A DNA stretch of 64,000 bases from Branchiostoma floridae. Its lineage: Eukaryota; Chordata; Leptocardii; Amphioxiformes; Branchiostomatidae. The stretch spans positions 18,750,585 to 18,814,584 of the forward strand of contig NC_049981.1 of NCBI RefSeq assembly GCF_000003815.2, in the 5' to 3' direction. Positions 29,841 through 44,200 of the stretch are shown here, piece after piece (the stretch's first letter is position 1; each line of letters begins with the position of its first letter). Below the pieces are notes generated by a model that saw nothing but the letters and a program-made list of their open reading frames with translations, ran no database searches and was not told where the DNA came from. The position numbers were made by a program, and so were the translations under genes.

Positions 29841-32800
29841 TTCAACTATGTTCGTCAATTTCGGATAGTCCTTACAATATAAAGCTCTTGCAATGAATAT
29901 TTAATGCCATCTCTTCCCCCAGGGCTTTCCTTCTCCGAGACGCAATTAACAAATTCTAGGCACCGTGACCACCGGTTGGTGGGAGGGTTTTAGGAGGGGG
30001 GCGCATGTGGGCCAGGACGTCACCACGTCCCCCAGAATCCATCCCAACATCAACACTCCAGTCCCTCGTAATGCGGTATTCATTAATACGACGGTCCTAC
30101 ACATTAGCAATTACAAGGGGATCTGAGACCACTACCAGGCCGCACAGGTACGCTACAGTCGCTCTGGGGAAATATTAGCGGCCAAAAGTCCTGTTAATTT
30201 CACTGATGGGCTCGGGATTACACTAAGTACTACAAAGGCTCTGTCGGGTTGAGATGATATTATTAGTTTAACTAATTGATCCCGACCAGAGATGATTGTT
30301 TCTCTCCGTCAGATCCGATTTCCCTACGCGTTGCGCATTTCTTGTCTATTGGCCCCCTTTCTGCGAGCTTCTGTGTCGTGAATTGTTTCTCTTGGTTGGC
30401 TGCATTGTTGGCGGGATTACGCTATGCGGTGTTGTTCTCATACGGGCTTACGGAGGCACTGTAACCGTCTCCCCGACCCCATCATCTAGCTTTTCCCGCA
30501 CAATAAGTAAGGGTAAGTTCATAGCAGGACTTAGAAAGGACGCTAGTGTAGCTCGTAACGACAAGGTCACGGTGACAGCAGCACTAACTTGTCCAACTGG
30601 AAAGGTTAGGGCGAAACCAATGGGGAAACAATTGCCGCAAAACGGGAGGAGCCAGGTGAGCCACACGGCCTGCGAGTGCACGACAATTGGCGGCACGGAC
30701 GTTTAGCAAACACAACATGTAAAACATGATCTTCCATAAGTCCGTTAATATCGTCTAACTCCAATCTATCTTCTCGAACGTTCCGTTATCTGTGTTTATT
30801 ACACCGGCGCCAATACCGACTCCCTCAACGGGAGTTACCGACCCGAAGCCCCGGTGGATGAATTTTCCGCGCGCGAGACAAGGAAACTTTTGTGATCACT
30901 TCTAGTCACTGTCGTCATTTATCTTCCTCTAGTGGACAGACAGTAGGATTCCCCAGTGACGACCTTGGTGCCGAGAAAATCAAACCAACGCGATGCAAGT
31001 TCGCGTTGAAGACTTATTGGCTCATTAATGCCGCATTGATTACCCCTTAATTGTGATAGATTGAGGAAAGATGTGCCTGGGTTCGGTAATATCCTCCCTG
31101 TCAACACGGTGAAAGTTGTTTTTACCCCGATTCACGGACAGCGTGGCCATTAACAGGTCATTACTCGCCTTCCTTTCGACCTTGAGGAGCACCTCACTAC
31201 GTAAGTCTGCGAGACAACTTTCAAACTGCTACAAAACTCTGAAAATTCCCACAATTTTTACAAATTAGGAACATTTCAGTTTGATTCAAAAGAAAACTTG
31301 AGGTCTTTTTTCGGACCCGAAGCACCACAGTGAATCGCCTAGTAGCCAGCTGTGGCGGATAACTCAGTGCGGCGTTTTTAGCGAATATTTGCTCCCAGCA
31401 TTTTATGAAATCTGAGAGCGGCCTGCGAAATACGAATGCGCGAAACATCTGCCAAGTTCAGTCCACGGAGTCAAAGTTAACGACGTCCAGTAGAGTTTGG
31501 CATAGCTCACTGCAGGTGTCACAGAACATCTGTCTGGCACAAAAGCCGTACCTGCGACACTCTCACAAAATGTGCCAAAGCTGGGCGCAACATTAGGGTT
31601 AAAGCCTAACATTGTTAGGTACTATTATGCATTGCAAAAGCACTTATAGCAAATCCAGTGTGAATGTAGAAGTTTGCGACACAATTATCTATGTAGAAGT
31701 TCTGAGAATTTTAGGAATGACATAGTGTATGGTACTGTTGTTGATTAACGTTATATCAGTGCCTTGAAATAAGTTTGACTAACATGCATAGTGCTTTTAT
31801 ATGTAGTACCTCACGTATATGTACATTTATGCAATGGAATCATATCCATCGAAGCACTTTCATGTCTTTCCTGCCGCAAACGTTTGAATTCATAAAAATA
31901 TGTATCCGTGCACAATAGATCACTCACACTTTTACTTACGCAAACAACAAAATTTCTACACATGAAACTACATGTATTGTTGAGATTATTAGCTATTATT
32001 AGCGTTTGGGATAAATTCCAAGGCATTTTCAATCAAAAGAATCATTTTGCTGCGATAATACTCGACGTCAATGTAGTATCTTTTTTTCTTTTTTTAGCAT
32101 GTTTAAATCCACCAAGTGGCTGTGGATGTGGCCGATGGAATCAGCTGTAGTTTTTGTCGTAGTATGGCTTGGGGGTCCTGGAACGGACGTGAACTTGGCT
32201 AGTTAAAAGTGTAAGCCGTTCAGGCATTTTAAGTTTCGCGTTTACAGAATTTTTGCCAAGATGATATGGGCTGTGTTTAGACGAGGTTATGTCAAAGTAA
32301 TTTTTATTTAGACTACGAACATGCGGTACCGAACTCCAAGTTGTTCGGTGCAACTGTCCAGTGGAGAAGTGTTGCGACGGTCCCGAACACAATCACGGTA
32401 AGCAGCCTAATAACTGCCCATTCTTTATAGCATTTTGATGATAATTTAAAAGGATTCCCTCGATTCAATCTGAGTGTAAATGTCCGCCATGGCTTTTATT
32501 GCCCGGCTTTTAATATTGGACTACGCATGAGCCTATGGGCAGGCTGGCAATAAACGATCTGGTTTAGGGTCCCCATTTATAATTATTAAGAACTGCAGTG
32601 GCAATTTACACTTTATAACGTTTTATAAAATGATTCTCGGTTAGAATCGAGCGCCCATAAATCTTGCTCAATGCTGAAGGAAAGCGCTCGATCAGGCAGT
32701 GGCCTTCCACGATCTGAGGTAATATCGTCTGACTCGGAGCCCACTCGCTCAACGTCCGCGGCGATCTGGCTGTCTGGCAGTACGTTTCGGGCTTACGGCC

Positions 32801-35800
32801 CCCACTTAGTCACACAGTAAGTGGGTGCGACGCGAATTGATGGCCGACCGCTGATACCGGTGCGGATATCCGAGCAATATTGGGGCATAATGCGAAAATA
32901 TGTTTCCGGCGATCGCGCCTTCCGTTTGGAAAGGAAACGCTAATAAAGTGATCGTATGATGGTAGGATCGATTGCCGCCAAGCCCCGCGCGTGCGTAAGT
33001 GCCGCCGACAGAGAAGCTCGAAAATCGCCGTGACGCTCCCATGTTTGAACACGTAGAGGGGGAAAGTGTGTTCGCGGGAAAGCCCAAAGGAAGTCGACGC
33101 GTGAAAATTGATGATTTAATCTATTGGTGTCTGGATATGTGTCGAAACGCACACGCCAACCCGTGACCGCTATCAGCGGAAAGTCACTCTCACCAAGACC
33201 CGCAACCACCGGGATCTTCAACCGAGTGCGCTTACTTAATAAAATAATACAACTTAAGTGTGCAAAACCTCGTAATGGCCCAATCTATATGGTAATTGTG
33301 TTATGAAGCCTTGCGCGCCGTTGGACGGATGAGTGGCGTTAGTACTTTGGTCACTTCTCCTTTCTTATTTTTTATTATCCCCTAGTTTTTAAGATTAAGG
33401 CGGAGAATCAGCCAGGTAATGTGGCGTGAGGTGTCTACGGGCCCAGTCAAGCGTCGGCAGGGTAAAGTGAGCGAGAAAACGCGGGGACGGAAGGTGGCCG
33501 ATCATATAAGGGAAAATACTAATTAATTCAGCGATCTTTGTACCCCGATCTATCAAAAATGAAGCGGGTTGCCCCCGACTAGCTTTCCTTGTGTCACCGG
33601 CAGATCCGACGTGGAAATGTCATCTTTTTCAACTCGCTGGGCTGGATTGGAAGGTGACAGAAGGAGAGGAGAAGCCCCCCGAGCACCTGAACTCCCTGAC
33701 CCGGTGAGCTGCCTGTCATTGCGATTCTCCCAGCCAATTTCCCGAATCCGCCCCGGTGGCACGCCGGGTGCAATCGGCTGAACCTAACAAAAGGGGAACA
33801 AATGTCGCCTTCGACTTTTAAGGGGAATTTGAGCGGTATAAATATGAAATGAATCGTTTCCAAAAAACATGACAGAGACTAACTTCTATTATCATACAGC
33901 TCTATCAAGGACAGAAACTACATTTTTCAAACATCAGTGTAGAAGATAATGAAAGCCTCTTCAGTAATACCCGTGCAAAAAGCTTTGATTTTGAAATATT
34001 CAAGTATAAAAGTAGGTTTTTAATAAATGGAAAAGTGGGAAGATGGGTGGGTAATCATGATCGAAAAAGAAATATTTGTAACATTCACCCCACTTGCAAG
34101 TCAAGTCATAAGTAAGTAGAAACAAGTACAAAAGTGTACTTTCTACGCCGCATTATAGCATTTTGATGAGTTTTCAATTGTCATTCTCATGCTTGCCTTT
34201 CCACCAACCGCGGCGTTAAGTACTGCGTTCTCAATTTGTTACAACTTAACCAGGATCTTATACATGATATTACATGTGTCTAAGATGCATAATAGTGCAT
34301 ACAATTTGGCATCTTCGACTCCGATGTCGGTCACTAGTACAGTACTACAACTTGGATCAAAAGGAATCCGATTGAGTTTGATTTTATACACCGTTTGCTG
34401 TTTTCTACACATTTTAATGCTGGAGACCAATTCTACTTTACGCGATGAAACCTACTTCTGTCCTACTGGTGAGGACATTTCTTCATCTTCTTCATATCTT
34501 CCCCTTCGATGAACTTGACCTTTTCCCCCGCCCCGCCATTTCTGATGACTTTGTAATGAATTGGCGCCTACCATTGGCATTATACCCCTGGAATGTTTAG
34601 GACTACTACATAAAGTCGTGCTCATTCTCCGCTCGACTGGGGCCTGCCAGCGAGAGACACGCTCCTTTTACACGCTCGGTAAGCAACTTAATCTCCCGAT
34701 GCGATATACTAAAATACACCCCGGCATTAACATAGTTTGACTGCTTTCAAATTCAAGTGAACCGTGGAGTTCCGAGGGAGAGAGACTTTAGTGTCACCTC
34801 GATAATTGTTTTGAAGGCGACCTGCGTCAGACGCAGTGGAGAGAAAAGAACTTGTCTGGCGATGAAAATGGAGATAAAGACGGGAGTGCCGTCTGGGGAA
34901 CACGCGGCGATACTCCGGAGTTATCGCTTTATTCGTAGGTGGGTTGGAGGGATTTGTAGACATAGATAACGACATGACATTCCACTGAGTATAATGAGAG
35001 AAAAGGCAAAGAAATACACACATAACCATAGATAAATGGGTTCAAGTCTTCAAAGAGAGACGATTTATAAATCCGCCGAGCAAAACATGTTGTCTTCACA
35101 ACGTTCAAGTTGTTTCGGCTTCAAGTAGTGAATGGTCCGCTCAACACATCTTCAACTTGTTACTTTTCAGTAGTACTTTCAGTAGCTAAAATTCTGCTTA
35201 GACAATCGACAAGTAGTGAATGCAATATGCAAATGTATATAGAAATTTGAAATAGCCATCCATTCGAGCTTCTGGCGAATATGCCAATGAATTACTTTTT
35301 AAAATTGAAAAAAATATTATAGATGAGAAAAGTGGTCACTGTGCCCCTGGCCAACCACACATTCTGTTAGTGAGTCTATTTCTAAAACTTAATATGCACC
35401 TATAGCATTGCATAAATGTAACCACCTTGTTACTGTATTCATCCTTTTTCGTATCCTCTTAGTATGTGCAGGATGTCTAAGTTAGCTAACCTTCCTGTGA
35501 AGATAAACAGTTGACAATCAGGTAAGGATTTTACGTTACCATACCATATACTGCAACGTGGTCATCTTGTTGCAATATTGTTACGGCGTGCATTTGTGTC
35601 GAAGTTTCGTACGTCACAAAATAACTGCAGAAAAATGCTACTGAGGGCTAACGTCCAACGTTCTTCTCTAAGCTTTTACTCTTTGCCAGACCACCATCAT
35701 CTTGTTTTCCCGAGGACAAGCCACGCTAACCATGGCGCTACCAGCGGCAGCTTAACGCCCTCTGTGTGTTCAAGTAGGCGTTATCCAGCTGCGGACAACC

Positions 35801-37577
35801 AGGCCTAGTTGTAACATTTAATGCCCGATATCGCCATCTCCTAACATCCATCGCTCGGTTCCCCTACATTTGTCAACCCGGTGGATCTGATGTGGCCGTT
35901 ATAACGTTAATAATTGAAAAGTCGTACGTTCATTTAGGGAAGAGTCCATCAATGATGGGAGTTGAGGGCGCGTCCGTGGTCTAACGTGACCACATTTTTC
36001 TCCTTCCCCCACCCTCGTGGTAATTCTGTCAATGACCCAACTACGACCCTGTTGTACTCATCTACCTTCAATAGCCAATGTCAGAGCTCGCTATAATCGA
36101 ATAGCGATACACTTACACGACTTTGTGCTTCATAGGTGAACACTTCAGTTGCTCTCACCACCCTCGGGCGCTGTCCTGCACCTGACCCTGACCCCTAGCA
36201 CTGCCAGTGTACAGCTTTCGGCTAAACGCCAATGTTTAACTCACATATAATTGAATAGCAGTCCATTGTGCGAATCTGTGCGCATCTGTGTTGTGGCGAA
36301 GGTTCACACTAGGGCAGTCTCGAACCATTTGTAACTGTCCGGCCGATAAGGGTGTTTTTGGAACCCCCCGGCAAAGACCTACCGATTACCGACGCGACCC
36401 CCTCTGTATTGGCCTATTTTGACTGCTGATGCCAGTAGTACAAGATCTGATCTTCGACAGAAAACAAGCGGCGGGCTATCCTCACCTGTGCTGAGGCTAT
36501 CAGTCATGTCATTGGTAACTGGCCGAATGGCAACTGCCTGCTGCCGATAGGCTATAACCCCATTCTTCAATGTATCAATGGGGTTTCGCGTATATTTGTT
36601 GCCTATATCTCGAATTATAATAAGAAGTATCAATATTTAGTAACATTGAATAATATAGATTTTGTCACACAAGTGATCAAGGAATAAATTTTGAATTACA
36701 TCGCCCCACGGACCTCTATAAACATACCTACACCGCAGCTTAGCATCATAAAAAGATGCTAAAAGATGGTATGATAACATATTGTTGTAAACGACCGAAA
36801 GTTCGATTTTGAAATTCCGCTGTCAATATGATGTTATCTTTTAACACACCAAACATCGTAATCTTTGTTATGAAGACTGTGAGAAAAAATTGCCAGAAGA
36901 AATTTTGATCACTTCAAGTTAACATTGATGGTGCATATCTGATCAAAAAGTGGACACAAAAATTTGCACAATAGCCTAATGACTTTTGAAGAAAATAGTT
37001 TTGTAACTTCAAAAAAAATAATGATCACCTAAATGATCTCGTGTTTTTACGTGTTGATAATGTAAGAATGAGAGCTGAAATGCGAGGCTAGGAAGATTGA
37101 AGATGTTTTCAAGTGGATTGAAGTGGCCATTGGCGGTGTCCAGCAGGTCAGCTACAGCCTCGCACCAAAGCACTACTTCAAACGGACATCAAAGAATCTG
37201 GTCAAACTTCTTTCGCCTGCTTCTCAACGTTAGTGTGAAAACTTTCACTGGAGCTCTGATATGGTAGGTGGGTGTTTTGGTATTTGAAGTAGGTATGTAC
37301 TAATACATACGTATATCTAAGCGTCAGTGAAAATGTTGCGGGTGTGCCGCAAACCGTTGGCCATCATCCTTTCTACAGCCATTACCCTACTAGCCTCTGT
37401 CAGGCAACTTGGTCAGATACGCTGTACGTCTAGCCTCCACCAGGCCGTCCTACGGGGCAGCGTAGTCAGTCTGGTAGAGACTACTACAGTTTGTTACTTG
37501 TCCTTCGTCATTGCATTATGGGCGCTTAGCAGAGAAAAAAAAACATTCGTGCTGACTAAGAATCATCCTATGGGATC

Positions 37578-37771
37578 AGTCGCACGAGTGCGTGTATTCG
37601 AGTTTGGAAGAGTTGCGTATTGATATTTTTGGCTTAGTAAAAGAGAGGAAGAGGTTATTCTTTTTTTGTCCCGCCGTTGTGCAGCATGGTTATCTAACCG
37701 AAAATACTAGGCTTACAGTTTACCTAAGCTAAAATAATGTCAATACGAAAGTCGTACGCACTCGTGCGACT
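37578..37771. mobile_element. Foldback (MITE-like) element with 15-bp perfect ends
   Basis: AGTCGCACGAGTGCG at 37578-37592 is the exact reverse complement of 37757-37771. Further in, CGTATTGA (near 37615) pairs with TCAATACG (near 37740), and GGCTTAGTAAA pairs imperfectly with TTTACCTAAGC. The inverted similarity therefore continues for roughly 60 bases per arm, with a short insertion in the left arm. There is no coding capacity. This fits a decaying non-autonomous DNA transposon. No target-site duplication was obvious. Confidence 0.6.
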
Positions 37772-40700
37772 AAATTTACGTTCAGGTTTGCAGATTCCAA
37801 AACGTTCGCAAAATCTATTCTGCCTGACTGGTCTAACATTCCTTGTTTGAAACTGGTCTGATCATGTAGCAAAGAGCACCATAAAAAATCTGCATTATAC
37901 ATACACAGTGTGGGGAGTTCCCCGCTTCTTGTAGCCCACCGTACAGTGCAAACAGTGCAACCATCCGCACCCTAGCCACTGTTTGATGCCAATGGGCGAG
38001 CGACATGGAAGAGAGGTGTTGAAAAGGTAATGTAAATAATCAGATTGCGCGCAGAACAAATTTGCACCTTTCAGCTCGATCGATTCTATTTATTATTGAG
38101 TTGTGTGTCCATACGAGGGAGGGAAATTCAAATAAAAGAAGTGAGAGCTGCAGTGCGTCGGGACAAAAGCAAGCCCCACTCACACTTTTCTATCTTTTAA
38201 ATAAGTGTTAGAGCGTGTTTTTTTTGCCATTGGTGGATTTAGCGTCTTTTTGGTATATTCTAAGAGAAACCCAAAGCACAAAAACATGATCCTGTATTTC
38301 ATTTTACTTCAGCAGATGCAAAATACCTGCCCCTAAACCGTAACTTGTTCATAATTTGTCAGCGTATGTTGTGTTGAGTAAGAACCAGTGCTGTCTAGGA
38401 GCATTTCTGACTTGATGAAAGGTTTGGTTGAACTCACATCCCGACAGGACCATGTCATCACAATGGTTAAACTACGTTCTTGCCTCGTTTGTTCTGGCCT
38501 TGTAACTTTATTAACGTTCCTCTTTTCGTGTCCTTTCTTCGCCTTCCTTTTGTTACGTTTAAAAAAGGTAAACACCTGTCGAAACCACACCAAAGAACGC
38601 CATTGTTCCGTTAATGTAAGTCCCAAAATAGACAAAAAAACATCTACTGAAAACTATGTATGTGTGTAAATTGTGCATAAAGTAGGACAAGTATCACATT
38701 GGTAAGTAGTATCTCTTATAGAAAAATAGGACCCATACAAAAATGTGATGTTGTGATTTGCACACTATGTATCCAAGTTCGGCATAAAGCCAAGAAAACA
38801 TCAACACACTTGTCCAGGTACGTTGTTCCACCCCGTACAGACCGACTTCCACTTCTACAGTTCGTGCATTAGCGCTGCCATTGTTGCTACAAATAGAGTT
38901 CATACCACCCTATTAGCGCTTGGGGCGAAGCAAGTATAACCTAATTAAGACCAGCAACTGCGACCAAGGACAGAGGAAATGTAAAATTCCTGCATATTCT
39001 GATTGAAGTAGGAAAGTCTCGCGTAGAGCCAAACGGTCGAGATGAACAATGCGGTACCATTTCATTATCTAAATCCGTAAGCCCCTGTACTACTCGCCAG
39101 GTACTTCTCTTAGGTTAGCATTAAGCCCCTGCAGATGTCTGGTTATTACCAAATCCAACGTCTTCTTGAAGATGTCGGCAGGAAAGAGGTCATCTAATCT
39201 AAAACTAATCTGTGGTGCGAAGTAGGCTAGACTAAAGTAGGCCGACGAGCGTCTCCTTCTTCAACCTTCTTCCTGCTCCAAATTTTCTGTCAAAGATTAA
39301 GACCCGTTTGAAGTCCATCGTCTTCTGGGCAAGAATATTTCACATTTATCTCAGCCAACAATATGCAAACTGTTAGCTTAGTAGTTAAGAAGCTATTTCA
39401 CTTATAGCTGATCGTAGATCAGGTTTCAGTCGCAGTTCCTTCACCTGCTCGTCGATTTCAGATACGACACCTGAGAAATCTCGGTTAAACTGAACACGAT
39501 GGCTGTTTAAGATCATCAAGAACAAAACAGAACCGTGATGACATCAAGAAAACATAGATATTGTACTAATTGACGATCTCCTTTGCATATCAAGTCATAG
39601 TTAGGGTATACAACCTGCTCTTCAACAGATGTACCAGTGTCACTGACGAAAGGTAGCGGCCTGACCGTCTCTAAAATCATTGAAGTTGCTTGAGTAACTG
39701 GCGTAATTGTTGACCTGTTTGAATATTTTAGACCTTACAGAGTAGCCCCTCCTTCTATTTCTACACATGGTTGCTCAGGTTGTAGCCTCCACAAGCTGTC
39801 GGCACTACAGTTGTCGGATGTAATAGAGAGAGAGGAGCACGAGGGATTAACAGGTCTGGAGACGGCAGACAAGATGGACCAAGTTTGACATTTAGGGAGG
39901 AGAGGTCTAAGATGGGCAATATTAGGCCAGTCGCCGGGCCAATATCCGGGCAGATTATCATCTTACAAAGAGATAATATCGAGATATGCGGCGCGATAGC
40001 CTTGCTCTGGGACTCTGCTCGATCCACAACCCTCTGAACCACCGCATCGCCCTCGGGCCGACCGTCGGGAACACTGATCGCAGCCGCCGATACAGACTCG
40101 CCCGAGATAACGTGCTTGCAGTAAAAATCGATCTGTTGACCGTATCGGCACCTCACCGACCATATCAGACCGCTACGTCACGCGTCGATATTATCCCCTT
40201 CATTGCGCACCATTTCATTTTGGCTGCGGGAGGTTTTGGGGGGCTTGCGGGGCAAGCGATTGTTTCAGATAGCGCCTCCGTGGCTACGGTGACCAAGCCG
40301 ATCGATGGTAGATCAGCTGACCTTACACAAAAACTGATAACGTACTCCAGTCGTTGGTACTAGTCGGTTGATGATGTGATTTGGGAAAACAAACAGTGGG
40401 AGAACTCTCGTAAGATAAAGAGTGCACTGTTATCAAAGATGGGTGAGAAAAATGAGAAATGCAAGAAAGGTGGAACTAGAAGTATGATCATCCGATTGTT
40501 CAGTGAGGGGCAGTGTAACATAAACTTCGCGGCCCTAATCTGAAAACATACCTGTCTAACTACTATCTCACGTGTCTAGTGTAAAGAGGAAGCAATCCAA
40601 GAAAAAGGAATCGAGTTTCCAAGAAAACAATACGGAAACCAAGCAACCTACGGAACAACCCAAACAAGAAGTACAGACACAGACATATCCCGAGATCTTT

Positions 40701-41179
40701 AACTGTAAAATATGCAATTTAATTTCTCACACAGATTTGAGTACTATGCCCTGGAAGTAATCGCCCCTCACTGAGAAGATCGCATTTCTAGACGACTCTG
40801 TGCCTTCTCGCTCGTCTGTAATAAATGCTTTGTTGTTCTAGATAGGAATCACCCCGGGGCGATCCCATTTCCACAGGTGTTGAAAACTTGGAGCCTGTTC
40901 ACACCTGTTTATAGACAACCACTGGCAAGTTTGGTCTAGCAATCATTTGGCTAAAACAAAAGGCGGGCCACTGAACGGGTCATTAGGCACGCCCAGACTT
41001 CCACCAACAACATTTGATAGCTTGGGAATTTTCTTCACTTTCCAAGAAAATTACGTAGGGAGTTGGTCTTTATCTTGAAATGGGTTTCAGTACTATTGAG
41101 ATCTCTTTATATTAGTATAGATTAGTATCAGAAGACTTGTCACTGTATGCAATTTGTTACGATTTTATATATGTATGCC

Positions 41180-41226
41180 TGTAGCCCAATAGGGCCTCAA
41201 TGTACAATAAAGGTTATCATTTAATA
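41180..41226 (+). mobile_element. Possible LINE (CR1/L2-like) 3' tail
   Basis: GCCCAATAGGGCC followed by TGTACAATAAAGGTTATCAT resembles the short 3' ends of CR1/L2-type LINEs, which often end in repeats after an ACAATAAAGG-like stretch. No reverse transcriptase reading frame is next to it, so it would be a 5'-truncated copy. Recognition is by general resemblance only. Confidence 0.25.
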
Positions 41227-44200
41227 AAAACTACTTTTGTACTTAATGAGGAAAGTTGAGTTTGAATATGTTATTTTCACCATAAGTTTCTGGGTAACCA
41301 GGACATATGAATGAGAAAAAGGGTCTTATTTGGTCTGTTAAGCCTTAAATGTGTTATGAAATTCGTGATTTCCTACGGATCAACGCAAATCGTCTGTTAA
41401 TAACGCTTAAAGTAGGAAACAGCCTGGGATTACTTCTGATGTGAACAAAGGATTAGGAGAAATTTTGCATAACCCTTACGTCAATTTTCTACCCGAAAAC
41501 AAATCCTCCAGTTGTGTGGGGTGGCTCATCCAGTGATTCCTGGTTCTCAGCTACGCACATTGTTTCCTACAGCCGCTTATTCTACAATCTACATCCACCC
41601 GTTTTATGCAAACAATACTATTGTACCAACCCGCATTCTGTCCTGCTCGGTATCCACGACTACACGAGTAAAGGTTTGTCCAAATGAAGCCCGGGAGAGG
41701 GGAAGGGAGAGTAAACGGATTACGCCTGTCTCTCTGAGCAAGCCGCAATTTAATTTCTCTCTCGTTAGTAAACTATTAGGCCGCCAACCCAGGGTAATCC
41801 CAAAGCAAACGTGGCTACCGTTCTACTTGTCGGCATGCCAGGTAAATAGACTCGGCACCAATTCCTCACCTGGAGTGGGGTGTATCAGGGAACAGATGAG
41901 GAAACTGGTTCGCTTGACCATTCCGTCAGATACTATACCCAGACTCATTCATTGTAATTACGGCAGGCATCCGATAGACCTTATACCGAATTGGTTTTAT
42001 ATACAAGAGCCTCACGTTCGCTTGTGGGCGTGAAACTTTCCAACTACAGTACACTACGATCCAGGGTTGGGCAAAAAAAAATGTGTGAAGCATATAGCCG
42101 TAATACAGTGTGTTTGCACCATTTCAAAGGAAAATAGTATAAGAATGATGAGATAAATTAGACAATACTTTTTTATACAGATCATTTGATATTTTGTCAG
42201 ACACGTTTTTTCTGAAGGGTCGACAAGACGAGCGTATATACTTTTTATACATGATCCAAGACAACCGACCAAAAACATAGGTGTTATGGAGAATTTCCCA
42301 GACAATATGGTATCCCGGACGCCATGGTGACGTAAATAGCCTCCTGCTGGGCCCCTCATCTACAGGTGCATCCCTGTTTATCTAACTAATCACTGGCTAT
42401 CAAAGGTTTCCTACTAAACCCAGGCCCCCGTTGGTAGCCTAGTACTCACCCACTTCAGCGTCTGCTTGCGTGGAAGCCATGCAAAAGCGTTCCTTGTTGA
42501 CTTAGGCCATGTGTATTCGCCTTCTCCAAATCAGGGCGCAAAGCAAATAGTGCGATATGTGTGCTCTGTACTAACCTATTTGGTGTTAAACGTGTACATT
42601 AGTGCCTACCCATCCCAGCCGCGGTGTGCCGGCTATCAAAAAGTCATTTTTGGAGATAAGAGTTGATAGAACGTAGAGGCACAACATGTGGCGGAATTGG
42701 CTGAACAGTGGCGATGGCCTTACGGACGATATAGTGTCGTGCATTTTGCGACAAGACGAAAAAAATGACACGTAGTAAAACTAATTTTGACAATATTCTA
42801 AGACAATTACTCTACAAAGACAGTGGACACCTGTGTTTCTTGAGTATATTTAGTGTACACATTCCTTTACTTTTATAATTAGATATACTTATAAATGAGG
42901 GACGACATATAGGTTTCTGACCTGTGCTGAAAGTGGTCTATTTTGTAGTTGACACAAAATTCCGTCAAATGTTCCTTAATCTAGCTTTTGGATTCGTCTC
43001 GTCTTCCCGGATGCAGCCATGACAGTACATTTACATGGGGGTTGTTGTCGTCAGATCGAATTTCTGTTGGGAAAATGGGCAAAATTCCCGTTTATTTTCA
43101 TTGCGGATCTTTTGTTTGGCCGGCGGTAAAACATGAAAGCATGAGAGAGGCCTCCTTGCCACTTGTTAACGTGGTTAAATGGAGAACTCGTGTACATGTG
43201 TTCACCTTTTCAACACTGAGAGAACAGTGCCAGAGTCTTCTCCGTGTACCGAGGCGACAGCGCCAGGGGGTGGCCTACACATCTGACCAAACTACCTGCA
43301 TTTTTGCCGCAGTAAACATGTTTGTGGGCCAGTTTGTACGGTGTTAAGGCGGACTAGTACAGGTATGCTCCCCCCGGAGAAGAAATACGCCGCCGGCATT
43401 TCTTCCCCGTGTAAATCACCATGTAAATATACACCGGAAAGACCCGGCATACCGACGCCACTTCCTCAGAATTAGGGAAATAAACTACGCCCATATTCCC
43501 ACCTTCATTTTCCTCGGAATCCCAGATTTTCATGCGATCCACAGGTAGAGGCATTCCTTTCATCGTGACGTGCTTTTATCTTAACTTCTGTGACCTGCAT
43601 TACTTAGTGCAGAATAAACAGGACAACTGGGACGGTTAGGTGAGCTCATGGGACGGTAATCGTTCACCACTGTGTTTGGTCAGTTTTTGTACAAGTCACA
43701 AAATATAAACAGATGGATGTGTGAAGGATCGAAGAGTAATTCTTCCTTGTTTCTTGACAAATACCTGTGTTGTAGAAGGTTAAATATGCTAACTAAATGT
43801 ACCATGTACTTTCAACTTTGGTAAATCGACAGATTTTGTTGTGGCGTAAACGAATGAAAACGTTCTCAAACTCCTAAGTTGATTATTTCTTTGCACTCTC
43901 ACTCGACCAAGATTATTATGTACAGCGTATTTCAATTTAATTGCAATGAACAAAGTATAAGCAAGTAAGTTTTATCAAACCTCCTTGGTGTACAGAAAAT
44001 AATGTACTACAAATGTGCAAAACAGCAATCTAATGCATATTTATCTTCTTGTGTGTCAAAATCTAATAAAAACGTAAACTTATAAAAAATGGTCTCGTCT
44101 CGTTAGCATTGATAACAGTAACAATAACAATAAGTGGTTGTACAATTTGCATTCTCTCTGGAACATGATGGTCCTGAGATGTTTTTGTGAGTGGGATCCC

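Noticed and set aside
34510-34521. Nuclear-receptor-like half sites (TGAACTTGACCT)
   Set aside because: Two adjacent half sites without a standard spacing; too common by chance to claim a retinoic acid response element.
40572-40760. Lys-rich frame ending with a CxxC motif
   Set aside because: It has no ATG start (begins at GTG) and only one CxxC; not enough for a zinc-finger or transposon call.
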